From assembly GCA_015478645.1 (NCBI GenBank), contig JADMIL010000002.1:1-64000 (forward strand): a stretch of 64,000 nucleotides of DNA, given 5' to 3'. Shown one piece after another: positions 46,308 through 56,522 of the stretch. Below the pieces are notes generated by a model, which saw only the letters and a list, made by a program, of their open reading frames with translations, did no database searches and had not been told where the DNA came from. The position numbers and the translations under genes are program-made. Positions within the stretch are counted from its first letter, which is position 1; every line of letters begins with the position of its first letter. The DNA comes from Candidatus Binataceae bacterium. Its GTDB lineage: Bacteria; Desulfobacterota; Binatia; Binatales; Binataceae.

Positions 46308-47279
46308 CTATTTGATCGCGGCCGGATTGACCGGCGACCCGGCGCCACGCACCACTTTAAGCGGCGCGCCGACGAACAGAAAGGTGTACTGGCCGTCGGC
46401 CTCGCAATCGGCGGCGAGGTCTTCGAGCCAATCGATCTCGTTGAAGATGACGCCCTGATCGTGAAGCAGCGCCGCATGCAGCGCGATCACCGTGCCGCTC
46501 TCCTCGTGCATCGTCTGCTCGCTCGCGATGGTGTCGGTGCCGATCGAGGGAATCTCCATGCGATGGAACCAGTTGACCATCTCGGGGCTGTAGGCGAGGC
46601 CCGGCTCCTTGAACTCGCCATTGGGAAAGATGCCCTGGAAGCCGCTGTCGTAGAAGCGCTTGAGCCATCCGGTGCGGATCAGCAGGATGTCGTGCTTTTC
46701 GATGGTGCATTGCTGGCGCGCGGCGGCCGCTTCGAGGTCGGCGACGGTGATCGGCTCGTTGGCGTCGAGCGAGGGCTTGCCCTTGAGCCGCGCGATATCG
46801 AGCAGGATGCCGCGGCCGACCACGCCGTGGTTGGCGATCGGCTCGATCGAGCATTTCTGCAGGCCGCCGATAGTGGTTTTGGTATCATACCCATTGTAGA
46901 GTTTGTCGCCATACCAGACGTGGCCCAGCGCGTCGTACTGGGTGGTGCCCTGGAGATACATCACGATGACGTCGTCGGCGTATTCGATCCCGCCGGGCAT
47001 CGGCTGCGCGAGCCCGCTCAGGTAAAACCCCTTATCCATCGCCATGGTGCGAATCGGCTGCGAACGCGACGGGTAGAGCGGGTCGCCCTTGGGATGGGCC
47101 AGCGGCACGCCGAGCATGAAGACCTTGCCGCTCTTGATCGAGCGCGCGCCGCGCAGCACTTCGGCGCTGGTGAGGAAGTTGAGCGCGCCGATCTCGTCGT
47201 CGGCGCCCCAGCGGCCCCAGTTCTTCGGTGCGTCTTTGAGCAGTTCGGTAAAGTCCACCGGCTTCTTGGCCATTAGCAA
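46308..47279 (-). CDS. Cyclase family protein (kynurenine formamidase-like)
   Basis: NWGRWGADDEIGALNFLT; TQYDALGHVWYGDKLYNGY (HxGTHxD-like); FLFVGAPLKVVRGAGSPVNPAAI. Confidence 0.88.
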   Translation of the reverse strand: MLMAKKPVDFTELLKDAPKNWGRWGADDEIGALNFLTSAEVLRGARSIKSGKVFMLGVPLAHPKGDPLYPSRSQPIRTMAMDKGFYLSGLAQPMPGGIEYADDVIVMYLQGTTQYDALGHVWYGDKLYNGYDTKTTIGGLQKCSIEPIANHGVVGRGILLDIARLKGKPSLDANEPITVADLEAAAARQQCTIEKHDILLIRTGWLKRFYDSGFQGIFPNGEFKEPGLAYSPEMVNWFHRMEIPSIGTDTIASEQTMHEESGTVIALHAALLHDQGVIFNEIDWLEDLAADCEADGQYTFLFVGAPLKVVRGAGSPVNPAAIK

Positions 47280-47583
47280 TTACCTCCGACAATCAATGAT
47301 GATCTCGCCGGCCGCCGGGCGCGCGTCGCGCGGTCATGACCGGCCGACGGCGCCAGCAGGCTACTACGATCGACGGCGGCGCGGGAACTCCCCCGGAATT
47401 TCCCGCTGACGCCGCATCGATGGCCGCGCGCGAACTCCGGCCCGCACGGGGACGGTCGCGGCGTATGCGCGCGCTGGCGGCGGCCAATCGTTCGCTTGCG
47501 CTGGGCGGCGCAACGACCTAATGATCGCGAACGGCCGCAGTACACGGCCGAGTTCACGACGATCACAATTCGGGGAGACCGCG

Positions 47584-48522
47584 ATGAATCTCGACCCACA
47601 AATGAAAGCGATACTGGACCAGCTTGCGGGCGCCGGTGCCAAGTCGTTCAATTCCATGACGCCGGCTGAGGCGCGCGAGGGTATCCGCCTGCTGGTGCAG
47701 GTGTTTGCCGGCACGCCCGACGAGGTCGCCAAAGTCGAAGACCGCCGGATTTCCGGTCCGACCGGCGAGATCCCGGTGCGCATCTATACCCCGGCGGGCG
47801 CCGCGCCCAAGGGCGCGCTGGTCTATTTTCACGGCGGCGGCTGGGTCATCGGGGATATCGCCACGCATGACGACTTGTGCCGGTCGCTGGCCAAGGGCGG
47901 CGGATGCGTGGTGGTCTCGGTCGATTACCGCCTCGCGCCCGAGCACAAGTTTCCGGCCGCGCCCGACGATTGTTACGCGGCGACCAAATGGGTCGCGGCT
48001 AACGCGGCGGCGCTCGGCGTCGACGCCCAACGGATCGCCGTCGGCGGCGACAGCGCGGGCGGCAACCTGGCGGCGGTCGTCGCGCAGATGGCGCGCGATA
48101 AGGGCGGACCGGCGATCGCGTTTCAGCTGCTCTATTATCCGGCGACCGACTGGTCGAAGGAATCGGCCTCGCAACGCGAGTTCACGCAGGACGGCTATAT
48201 CCTGTCGCGCGGCGACATGGTCTGGTTTTACGACCATTACATGGTGAGCGACAAAGACCGCACCAATCCCTATTTCAGTCCGGCATGCGCCAAGAGTCTG
48301 GCCGGGCTGCCGCCCGCGCTGGTGCTCACGGCCTCGATCGATCCGCTGCGCGATGAGGGTGAGGCCTACGCCGAAGCGCTCAAGCGCGCGGGCGTGGCGG
48401 TCAAGGCGGAGCGCTACGACGGCGTCTGCCATGGCTTTTTGATGATGGCGGGCAAGCTCGACGCGGCCAAGCGCGCGATCGCTCAGTCGTGCGCGGAACT
48501 GCGCCGCGTGGTCGGCAGCTAG
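47584..48522 (+). CDS. alpha/beta hydrolase, hormone-sensitive-lipase (family IV) type
   Basis: VYFHGGGWVIGD (HGGG), GGDSAGGNLAAVVAQMA (GDSAGG), catalytic YDGVCHGF. Confidence 0.93.
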   Translation: MNLDPQMKAILDQLAGAGAKSFNSMTPAEAREGIRLLVQVFAGTPDEVAKVEDRRISGPTGEIPVRIYTPAGAAPKGALVYFHGGGWVIGDIATHDDLCRSLAKGGGCVVVSVDYRLAPEHKFPAAPDDCYAATKWVAANAAALGVDAQRIAVGGDSAGGNLAAVVAQMARDKGGPAIAFQLLYYPATDWSKESASQREFTQDGYILSRGDMVWFYDHYMVSDKDRTNPYFSPACAKSLAGLPPALVLTASIDPLRDEGEAYAEALKRAGVAVKAERYDGVCHGFLMMAGKLDAAKRAIAQSCAELRRVVGS

Positions 48523-48577
48523 CGCCGTCAGGCCGCCGGCCCGCGCGCGGCGCGAATGACCCGGCGAGCCTGCGGCA

Positions 48578-49228
48578 ATGAGTGACGATCAGCTCGACTT
48601 GCGCATCGTCGGCGTTGACCCCGGCGAGATGCTCGACGGCGCGCAGCGCCTGACGATGCGCACCACGCGCGGGCCGATCGCGATGATCATGCACGCGGCG
48701 GCGCCGGCGTCACGCGCCGTCCTATGCGTCAGCGGCGCGCTCGGCGGCTTCGACGGTCCGGCGCAGCTCTACCTGCGGCTGGGCCGCGAATTGCCGGCTC
48801 GCGGAATCAGCGTGGTGCGGCTCAACTATCGCGCGCCCAACGACTTCGCCGAATGCCTGATCGACGCGGTCGCGGGGCTGGCCTTTATCAAGGGCGTGGG
48901 CCACGCGCGCGCGGCGCTGGTCGGCCATTCGTTTGGCGGCGCAATCGCGATCAACGCCGGCACGCTCAGTGCGACCGCGGCGACCGTGATCGCGATTTCG
49001 AGCCAGCTCGCCGGCGCGCACGTGGCCGATCGGCTCGCGCCGAAGCCGCTTCTGCTGATTCACGGCATTGCCGACGAGATCCTGCCGCATCGCAGCTCCG
49101 AGTTGATCTTCGAGCGCGCGGGCGAGCCCAAACGACTGTGCCTGCTCGACGGCGCGGACCATCGCCTGAGCGGGCGCGGTGACGAGTTGTTCGCGCTGGC
49201 CCAGGAATGGATCGCCGCACATCTCTGA
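48578..49228 (+). CDS. alpha/beta hydrolase
   Basis: ALVGHSFGGAIAINAG; LLIHGIADEILPHRSSELIFERAG; DGADHRLSGRGDELF. Confidence 0.82.
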   Translation: MSDDQLDLRIVGVDPGEMLDGAQRLTMRTTRGPIAMIMHAAAPASRAVLCVSGALGGFDGPAQLYLRLGRELPARGISVVRLNYRAPNDFAECLIDAVAGLAFIKGVGHARAALVGHSFGGAIAINAGTLSATAATVIAISSQLAGAHVADRLAPKPLLLIHGIADEILPHRSSELIFERAGEPKRLCLLDGADHRLSGRGDELFALAQEWIAAHL

Positions 49229-49402
49229 AGCGCCCGTCGCGCGGCGTACCGGAATAACCGTCGGGAGGCGCGGTGCGCGGCGAGATGAACCTCGCGCGTG
49301 GCGCAACATCTGGACGCCCGCGACCGGCGCCTATAGGCTTTCGCCACGGGCCTCGCCCGATGAAACACAGGACGGGCATGCGCCCGGGCAGTTGATACAG
49401 CG

Positions 49403-50482
49403 ATGAAGATTCCAGTTGCAGTGGTCGGAGCCACCGGGATTGCGGGCCAGCAGGTGCTGGCGGCGCTCGACGGTCATCCGGATTTTGAAATTGCCGCGCT
49501 GGCGGCCTCCGAACGGTCAGCCGGGCGGACGTTTGACGAGGCGATCACCGACGCCGACAGCGGGATGCGCCGCTGGTACGTCGATGGCGGCGAGCCGCCG
49601 CGCGCCGCACTGGGGCTCGCCGTGCAGGAGGCCCGGACGCTCAAGCTCGACGGGATTGGCGTGGTCTTCGCGGCGATCGAATCCGAGGCTGCGCGCGAAC
49701 TCGAGCCGCTCTACGCCGCGCACGCCCCGACCATCAGCACCGCGCGGCCCTTTCGCATGGAGCCCGACGTGCCGCTGGTCATCCCGGGCGTCAATCTCGA
49801 GCATCTCGCGATGGTCGCCGAGCAGCGCCGGCGGCGCGGATGGAAGGGCTTTCTCGCAACGCTGCCGAACTGCACGGCGACCGGCTTGGCGGTGACGCTC
49901 AAGGCGCTCGACGAGCGCTTTGGCGTCGACGCGACGATCGTCACCACGATGCAGGGCATTTCGGGCGCGGGGCGCGACTTGCCAGCGCTCGACATCGTCG
50001 AGAACATCATCCCGTATATCCCGCGCGAGGAAGAGCGCGTGACGATCGAGACGCGCAAGATCCTGGGGCGCGTCGGCAAAGGCGCGATCGCGGAGCATCC
50101 GGTGCGTGTCGGCGCGACCTGCACGCGCGCATCGGTGCTCGCCGGCCATACCGAAGCGGTGACGGTGGGACTCAAGCGCGCGGCGTCGGTCGAAGAGGTA
50201 ATCGCCGCGATGGAGAGTTTCGGCGGCGCATTCACCGCGCTCGGTCTGCCCAACTCGCCCAAACACATGATCACCGTGCATCGCAATCCGATGCGGCCGC
50301 AGCCCCGGCTCGATCGCGACGCCGAACGCGGCATGACCACCTCGGTCGGGCGCGTGCGCGCCGACGAAGTTCTGCCCAACGGCATCAAGTACCTGCTGGT
50401 AAGCCATAACGCCGCGATGGGTGCGGGCCGCGGCGCGGTGCTGCTGGCCGAGTATCTCAAGCACAGCGGCATGCTCGGTTAG
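49403..50482 (+). CDS. asd: Aspartate-semialdehyde dehydrogenase, archaeal/fungal-like type
   Basis: VAVVGATGIAGQQVLAALDGHPDFE; LPNCTATGLAVTLKALDERFGVDATIVTTMQGISGAGRD; IPYIPREEERVTIETRKILG. Confidence 0.85.
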   Translation: MKIPVAVVGATGIAGQQVLAALDGHPDFEIAALAASERSAGRTFDEAITDADSGMRRWYVDGGEPPRAALGLAVQEARTLKLDGIGVVFAAIESEAARELEPLYAAHAPTISTARPFRMEPDVPLVIPGVNLEHLAMVAEQRRRRGWKGFLATLPNCTATGLAVTLKALDERFGVDATIVTTMQGISGAGRDLPALDIVENIIPYIPREEERVTIETRKILGRVGKGAIAEHPVRVGATCTRASVLAGHTEAVTVGLKRAASVEEVIAAMESFGGAFTALGLPNSPKHMITVHRNPMRPQPRLDRDAERGMTTSVGRVRADEVLPNGIKYLLVSHNAAMGAGRGAVLLAEYLKHSGMLG

Positions 50483-50532
50483 TGCGCGGGCGCGCGGTGC
50501 GCATTCGATCCGCGTGTCGCGCGCGACGGCGC

Positions 50533-51894
50533 TCAAACCGCCGGTGCAGTGCCGTCCGTGCGCGACGGGTTCGCGCCCGCCGCCAGCGCGAGAAAATCCG
50601 CCAGATGGATCACGCGGGTCCGCGCGCCACGCCGGCGCAATTCGGCGGCAATCTGCAATTCGCATCCGGGGTTGCCGAGCACGACGTAGTCGGCGCCGGT
50701 CGCCGCGATATTGCCGGCCTTGCGCCCGACCAGCGCGCGCGCCATCGCCGGTTCGGTCAGGTTGTAGCTGCCGGCCGATCCGCAGCACAGATCCGATTCC
50801 GCCATCTCGATTAAATTCACACCGGGGATCGCGCGCAGGATCGCGCGTGGCGCATCGCGCACGCCCAGTCCATGCGCCAGATGACACGAGTCGTGGTAGG
50901 TGACGGTGGCGCGGAACTCGTGCGTGAAGCGATGGCCGCGCGCCACCATCAGCGAACTCAAATCGCTCACGCGCCCGGCGACCCTGGCGGCCGCCGCGGC
51001 CAGTTCGCGATCGTCCTTGAGCAACTCGCCGTAGCCGGCAAACACCGCGGCGCATCCTGAGGCTGCCGAGACGATCGCGTCGGCGCCGCTCTGCTCGAAT
51101 TCGCGGACGTTGGCGCGGGCAAATTCGCGCGCGCGTTCGAGATTGCCGTTATGCAGGTCGAGCGCGCCGCAGCATTGCGTGCGGGCCAGATGCGCGACGC
51201 GATAGCCGACAGCGGCGAGGGCGCGCTCGGTGTTCCAGTTCTCGGCGTCGGTGAGCACCTGCGCGACGCATCCGTGATGCACCACGGCGCTCGGCGCGTC
51301 GGCCGCGACGGTGGCGGCGTCGCCCGGCGAATGCGGCGCGGGTTTGCGCGGTGTGAGCGGCGGAATCAGATCGAGCCAGTCGCGCATCGCGGAAGGCGCC
51401 AGCCGGCGCATCAGCGGACGCAGTCCGGCCCGTTCGGCCAGCCGTACCGGCGCGAGCAGCACGCGCATCCGCGCGGGATACGGAAAGATCGCGTTGATGA
51501 CGCGGTTGCGCAACCGCTCGGCCAGGCCGCGCCGGTAATTGCGCTCGACGTAAACGCGCGACTGTTCGATCAGCTTGCCGTAATGCACGCCCGACGGGCA
51601 CGCGGTCTCGCATCCGCGGCATTCCAGGCAAAGATCGAGATGGCGCACCGCGTCGGCGTCGAGCGTGAGCGAACCGTCGGCGAGCGACTTCATCAGGTAG
51701 ATGCGCCCGCGCGGCGAATCGACTTCGGCGCGCGTGATGACGTAGGTCGGGCACGCTTCGAGGCACAGTCCGCAATGCACGCAATCGAAGAGCAGTTCGT
51801 AATCGACGACCGGACGCAGCGCGTGCGCGGGCGTCGCGGCGGCAATCGCCGGCGCCATGCTGGTGGGAGTTTCGTGCTTCATCGTCGTCGCCAT
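50533..51894 (-). CDS. glcF: Glycolate oxidase iron-sulfur subunit
   Basis: DCVHCGLCLEACPTY and CLECRGCETACPSGVHYG 4Fe-4S motifs, two CCG domains; next to glcE/glcD-like genes. Confidence 0.93.
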   Translation of the reverse strand: MATTMKHETPTSMAPAIAAATPAHALRPVVDYELLFDCVHCGLCLEACPTYVITRAEVDSPRGRIYLMKSLADGSLTLDADAVRHLDLCLECRGCETACPSGVHYGKLIEQSRVYVERNYRRGLAERLRNRVINAIFPYPARMRVLLAPVRLAERAGLRPLMRRLAPSAMRDWLDLIPPLTPRKPAPHSPGDAATVAADAPSAVVHHGCVAQVLTDAENWNTERALAAVGYRVAHLARTQCCGALDLHNGNLERAREFARANVREFEQSGADAIVSAASGCAAVFAGYGELLKDDRELAAAAARVAGRVSDLSSLMVARGHRFTHEFRATVTYHDSCHLAHGLGVRDAPRAILRAIPGVNLIEMAESDLCCGSAGSYNLTEPAMARALVGRKAGNIAATGADYVVLGNPGCELQIAAELRRRGARTRVIHLADFLALAAGANPSRTDGTAPAV

Positions 51895-51904
51895 CGCGGT
51901 GCGC

Positions 51905-53170
51905 TCACAGTCCGCCGACGAAGCATCGCGGGTTGAAGACGCCGTGCGGATCGAACGTGCGCTTGAGCGTCTGCATCAGGGCGAACGCGGCGCGCGGCGG
52001 CTGGTCGAAAAACTCGAGCCCGGGGCGCATCTCGGATGCGGCGTGCAGCACGCGGAGATTGCCGCCGGCGGCGTGGACGGCCATGCGGATGCGCGCGAGC
52101 GCCGCGCAGGCCTCCGCCGGATTCGCGCCGCTGCTCAACGAAATACGCGCGACGCCGCATCCCGCATGCGCGACGAATTCGACCTCCGCCGGCTCGAGGC
52201 AGCGCGCCAGTTCGGCCGGCGGCACGGCGATCAGCGCGACGATCGCGGCGTCGGCGAAATCGCAATCGCGCAGCCGTTCGCGCGCCGCTATCGCCTCCGC
52301 TCCCGTCATGATCTCCGCGCCGGCCGCGAGCATCGCCCGCGTGCGCGCGCTCAACTCCGCGACTTCGGCGGCGCTGCCGGCCAGCCCCGCGATCACCGTG
52401 AAGCCGCCGCGCAGGCCGAGCGCGTGGCTGGCGGCCGGGCTTGCGACTTCGAGATGCGCCAGTGCGGCGGCGTGATGCAATTGCGCGGCGGCGGCGCTTG
52501 CGGAAGCTACGTCGCCATACGCGGCGAACGCGATTGCGTATTGCTCCGCCATCGGGCGCACCTTGAAAGTGGTCTCCGTGATCACACCGAGCGTGCCGAA
52601 CGATCCCGTCATCACCTTCATCAAATCATAACCGGCGACGTTTTTGACCACGCGCCCGCCGCCATGCACCAGGCGTCCGCCGTGGCCCGCGAAGCGCACG
52701 CCGATCAGCAGGTCGCGCACGGTGCCCTCCGCATGGCGCATCGGTCCGGCGTGCGCGGCGCCAACCAGCGCGCCGAGCGTCGCCAGTTCGGGATGCGGCG
52801 GGTCGGCCGGCAGATGCTGTCCGTGTTGCGCGGTCTGCCGGTTGAGCGCGGCCAGCGTTAGGCCGGGCTCGGCGATAACCGTCATGTCGTCGGGCTCGTA
52901 GGCGATGATCGCCGCCATGTGGGCGAGCGAAACTCCAACGGCCACCGGTGCCGGACGCATCGCGGCGAGGGTGCGTCCCGCGCCAATCGGGGCGAGCGTG
53001 ATCGCGTCGGCCTCGCACTTGCGGATGATCTCGGCGACTTCGCGCGCGTCGTGCGGTTCGGCAATGATCGATGCGGCGCGCGTCTCGCGGCCCTGCGGCG
53101 CGCGTATCCGCGACTCGCCGATCAGCGCGGCAAAGGTGCGGACGAGTTGTGGAGCGTCGTGGTCGTTCAT
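51905..53170 (-). CDS. glcE: Glycolate oxidase FAD-binding subunit
   Basis: FAD-linked oxidase fold; GLRGGFTVIAGLAG, GGRVVKNVAGYDLMKVMTGSFGTLGVITE. Confidence 0.92.
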   Translation of the reverse strand: MNDHDAPQLVRTFAALIGESRIRAPQGRETRAASIIAEPHDAREVAEIIRKCEADAITLAPIGAGRTLAAMRPAPVAVGVSLAHMAAIIAYEPDDMTVIAEPGLTLAALNRQTAQHGQHLPADPPHPELATLGALVGAAHAGPMRHAEGTVRDLLIGVRFAGHGGRLVHGGGRVVKNVAGYDLMKVMTGSFGTLGVITETTFKVRPMAEQYAIAFAAYGDVASASAAAAQLHHAAALAHLEVASPAASHALGLRGGFTVIAGLAGSAAEVAELSARTRAMLAAGAEIMTGAEAIAARERLRDCDFADAAIVALIAVPPAELARCLEPAEVEFVAHAGCGVARISLSSGANPAEACAALARIRMAVHAAGGNLRVLHAASEMRPGLEFFDQPPRAAFALMQTLKRTFDPHGVFNPRCFVGGL

Positions 53171-53267
53171 CGGCGAATGTGCGGCAGAGCCGGACCGTTA
53201 TAGCGAAACCATCGGGTCGCGACTATCGGATAATGACGATCGCATCGGGACCATCAAATGGGGACGG

Positions 53268-54716
53268 TCAAATTGGAACCTGGCGGCGTGGCGTGCTGAC
53301 TTCGACGCACGAACCCGGCGTGGGAATCACCTTGTTCGGATTGGCCCGTCCGTCGGGATCAAACACGCGCCTGAGCTCGCTCATCACGGTCAGGTCTTCG
53401 GGCGAGAAGATCAGCGGCATCTCGGCAATCTTCTCGGCGCCGATACCGTGCTCGCCGGTCAGACTACCGCCCATCGCGACGCACGCCTGCAGGATTTCGC
53501 GGCCGGCCGCGACCGCGCGCCGGGTCTGGTCCGCGTCGCGCTCGTCGTAGAGCACGATCGGATGGATATTGCCGTCGCCGGCGTGGAACACGTTGCCGAT
53601 CCGCAGGTTGTGGCGCAACGCGATCGCGCCGATCGCGCGCAGGATATCGGGCAGGCGCGTGCGCGGCACCACGCCGTCCTGCGTGGCGTAATTGGGTGCC
53701 AGCCGCCCGACCGCGCCGAACGCGCGCTTGCGCGCTTTCCACAGGATGGCCCGCTCGGCGTCGTCGTGCGCCAGCCGCACTTCGCGCGCGCCGGCCCCGC
53801 GCACCAGTTCGCCGACCCGCTGCGCATGATCGTCGAGGCCGGCGATGGCGCCGTCGAGCTCGATGATCAGCACGGCGCCCGCGTCCGTCGGCAGGCCCGC
53901 ATGAAAGGCCGCTTCGACCGCGCGGATGATCAGTTGATCCATCAGCTCGATCGCGCACGGAATAATGCCGGCCGCGATAATCGCCGAGACCGCGCGGGTC
54001 GCGTCGTCGACGTCGCTGAAAACCGCGAGCATCGTGCGCCGCGCCTCGGGTTCGCGCGTGAGCTTGAGCGTTGCCCGCGTCACAATTCCCGCAGTGCCCT
54101 CGGCGCCGACCACCGCGCCCACCAGGTCGTAGCCGCAGCGCTCCTCGGCCGCACTGCCGAGCTCGGCAATCTTGCCGTCGGGCAGCACGATTTCGAGGCC
54201 GAGCACGTGATTGGTGGTGACGCCGTATTTGAGCGTATGCGGACCGCCGGAGTTCTCGGCGATATTGCCGCCGATCGTGCAGGCGGCCTGCGACGACGGG
54301 TCGGGCGCGTAAAAGAAACCGCGCGCGGCGACCGCGTTGCTGACGTGGAGATTGACCACGCCGCTTTCCACCTCGACGCGCCGGCTTGCGTAATCGACCG
54401 CGAGAATCCGGTTCATGCGCGAGGTGCAGATCATCACCGGCGCGCCGATCGGCAGGCATCCGCCGGACAGGCCCGTGCCGGCCCCGCGCGGCACAAACGC
54501 CACGCCCTCGCGGTGCAGGATTTTCAGCACGGCGCTGACTTCGGCGGCGGTCCGCGGCCGCAGCAGAATTTCGGGCGCGGCCTTTTCGATCGTCCACCCG
54601 TCGCATTCGTAGACCTTGAGCTCGGCGGCGCGCGCGACCACCGCGTCGTCGCCGAGCGCCGCGCGCAGCTCCGCGATCAGGTGCGGATCGAGCCGTGAGT
54701 TGCCGTTGCTGGACAT
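53268..54716 (-). CDS. glcD: FAD-linked glycolate/lactate oxidase subunit
   Basis: FVPRGAGTGLSGGCLPIG; TIGGNIAENSGGPHTLKYGVTTNHVLGLEIVLPDG; GNVFHAGDGNIHP; GEHGIGAEKI. Confidence 0.95.
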   Translation of the reverse strand: MSSNGNSRLDPHLIAELRAALGDDAVVARAAELKVYECDGWTIEKAAPEILLRPRTAAEVSAVLKILHREGVAFVPRGAGTGLSGGCLPIGAPVMICTSRMNRILAVDYASRRVEVESGVVNLHVSNAVAARGFFYAPDPSSQAACTIGGNIAENSGGPHTLKYGVTTNHVLGLEIVLPDGKIAELGSAAEERCGYDLVGAVVGAEGTAGIVTRATLKLTREPEARRTMLAVFSDVDDATRAVSAIIAAGIIPCAIELMDQLIIRAVEAAFHAGLPTDAGAVLIIELDGAIAGLDDHAQRVGELVRGAGAREVRLAHDDAERAILWKARKRAFGAVGRLAPNYATQDGVVPRTRLPDILRAIGAIALRHNLRIGNVFHAGDGNIHPIVLYDERDADQTRRAVAAGREILQACVAMGGSLTGEHGIGAEKIAEMPLIFSPEDLTVMSELRRVFDPDGRANPNKVIPTPGSCVEVSTPRRQVPI

Positions 54717-54883
54717 TGCGCCGACCTTAGCACGCCGGTGGCCCGATTCGTGCGCTAGCCGATGGTTCCAATTTTGCGGCGGGCGCCGCTAAGATGGACC
54801 CGATCTGTCGTTGCGGCGCCGTCACAAGCGGCGGCGCCGCGCAACCGCCGCCCCGTGCGGCAGCTTCGATCGGAGAGGCAACC

Positions 54884-56077
54884 TTGGCGCTTAGCTTTCC
54901 TGAACTGCAACCCGGCGTGCGGATCCTGATGGGCCCCGGACCGTCCAACGTCAGCCCGCGCGTGATGAAGGCGATGGCCTCACCGGTGGTCGGCCATCTC
55001 GACCCCGATTTCATCCGCACGATGGAAGATATCAAGCGGCTGTTGCGAATCGTTTTCAACACCGCCAATGAGATTACCTTCCCGGTGTCCGGCACCGGAT
55101 CGGCCGGGATGGAAACCGCGCTGACCAACCTGATCGAAGAGGGCGACGCCGTCGTGATCGCCGCCGCCGGGGTCTTTGGCGAGCGGATGGCCGACGCGGC
55201 CGACCGCCTCGGCGCGCGCGTCCAGCGGGTCGACGCGCCGTGGGGCCGGATCATCGAGCCCGAACGGATCGAGGCGGCGCTCAAGGCCGCGGGCCAGCCC
55301 AAGCTGCTCGCGATCGTCCATGCGGAGACGTCGACCGGCGCCTACCAGCCGGTCGACGGTCTCGGCGCGCTCGCGCATCGCCACGGCGCGCTGATGGTGC
55401 TCGACGCGGTTACTTCGCTCGGCTGCGTGCCGGTCGAAATCGATCGCTGGGAAGTCGATGCCTGTTATAGCTGCACGCAAAAGGGGCTCAGCGCACCGCC
55501 CGGACTGTCGCCCGTGACCTTCAGCGAGCGCGCGATGGCGGCGGTGCGGGCGCGCAAGACCAAGTGCCGCTCGTGGTACTTCGACCTCGGCATGATCGAG
55601 CGCTACTGGGGCGCCGAGCGCCTCTATCATCACACCGCGCCGATCACCATGAACTACGCGCTCTACGAGGCGCTGCGCGCGGTCGTCGACGAGGGACTTG
55701 AGGCGCGCTTCAAGCGCCATCGCGACAACGCCGCCGCCCTGCAGGCGGGTCTCGCCGCGATGGGTCTCGAGCCGGCCGCCCAGGAGGGCTATCGCCTGCC
55801 GCAGCTCGCCGTGGTCAAGACGCCCGCGGGCATCGAGGAGGCGCAGGTCCGCGCCGCGCTGCTGCGCGACTACAACCTCGAGATCGCGGGCGGCCTCGGT
55901 CCGTTCAAGGGCCAGGTCTGGCGCATCGGCACGCTCGGCGAATCGTCGCGCCGCGAATACGTCACGCTCGCGCTGGGCGCCCTTGAGACGGTGCTCGCAT
56001 CGATGGGTGTGGAGCTGTCGCGCGGGGCCGCGCTGGCCGCCGCGGCCGAGGCCTATCGCCGGGTCGCACCGGGCTGA
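54884..56077 (+). CDS. Alanine--glyoxylate aminotransferase family (class V) protein
   Basis: LMGPGPSNVSPRVMKAMASPVVGHLDPDF; VHAETSTGAYQPVDGLG; CYSCTQKGLSAPPGLSP; probable TTG start after GGAGAGG (ORF track starts at 54794). Confidence 0.92.
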   Translation: MALSFPELQPGVRILMGPGPSNVSPRVMKAMASPVVGHLDPDFIRTMEDIKRLLRIVFNTANEITFPVSGTGSAGMETALTNLIEEGDAVVIAAAGVFGERMADAADRLGARVQRVDAPWGRIIEPERIEAALKAAGQPKLLAIVHAETSTGAYQPVDGLGALAHRHGALMVLDAVTSLGCVPVEIDRWEVDACYSCTQKGLSAPPGLSPVTFSERAMAAVRARKTKCRSWYFDLGMIERYWGAERLYHHTAPITMNYALYEALRAVVDEGLEARFKRHRDNAAALQAGLAAMGLEPAAQEGYRLPQLAVVKTPAGIEEAQVRAALLRDYNLEIAGGLGPFKGQVWRIGTLGESSRREYVTLALGALETVLASMGVELSRGAALAAAAEAYRRVAPG

Positions 56078-56109
56078 AGCGCCGCGCGCCCGCTGCGCCG
56101 CGCACGCCT

Positions 56110-56514
56110 TCAGAACGGGCGCAAAAAGACCATGATCAGGATCAGCAGCAGGATCAGGCTGATCGCGCCATGGATGATGCTGAATTCGCGGCGCGTCGCA
56201 CTGGCCGGATCGTTCTCGAGCGCGATCACGCGGCGATACAGCTTGACGTGAATGAACAACATCACGAGCACCAGCGCGATCTTCACGTGCATCCAGCCAA
56301 AGTTCAGGACCATCGGCTCGACCAGCAGCGCGAAGACCCCGAACAGCACCGCGACGATCACGCCGATATTGGAACTCACATGGAACACCCGGCGCGCCGC
56401 CACCACCAGGCGCTCGCGCCCGGCGCCGACCTCGTCGGGTACCAGCGTCATCAGGCTGGTCACCACCAGCAGGCTTCCGATCCACAGGATCACGCCAAAG
56501 ACGTGGAATACCAC
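56110..56514 (-). CDS. CopD/HemJ-like small membrane protein
   Basis: 4-TM pattern; MVFHVFGVILWIGSLLVVTSLM, NFGWMHVKIALVLVMLFIHVKLYRRV. Confidence 0.65.
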   Translation of the reverse strand: MVFHVFGVILWIGSLLVVTSLMTLVPDEVGAGRERLVVAARRVFHVSSNIGVIVAVLFGVFALLVEPMVLNFGWMHVKIALVLVMLFIHVKLYRRVIALENDPASATRREFSIIHGAISLILLLILIMVFLRPF

Positions 56515-56522
56515 TATCCAGC

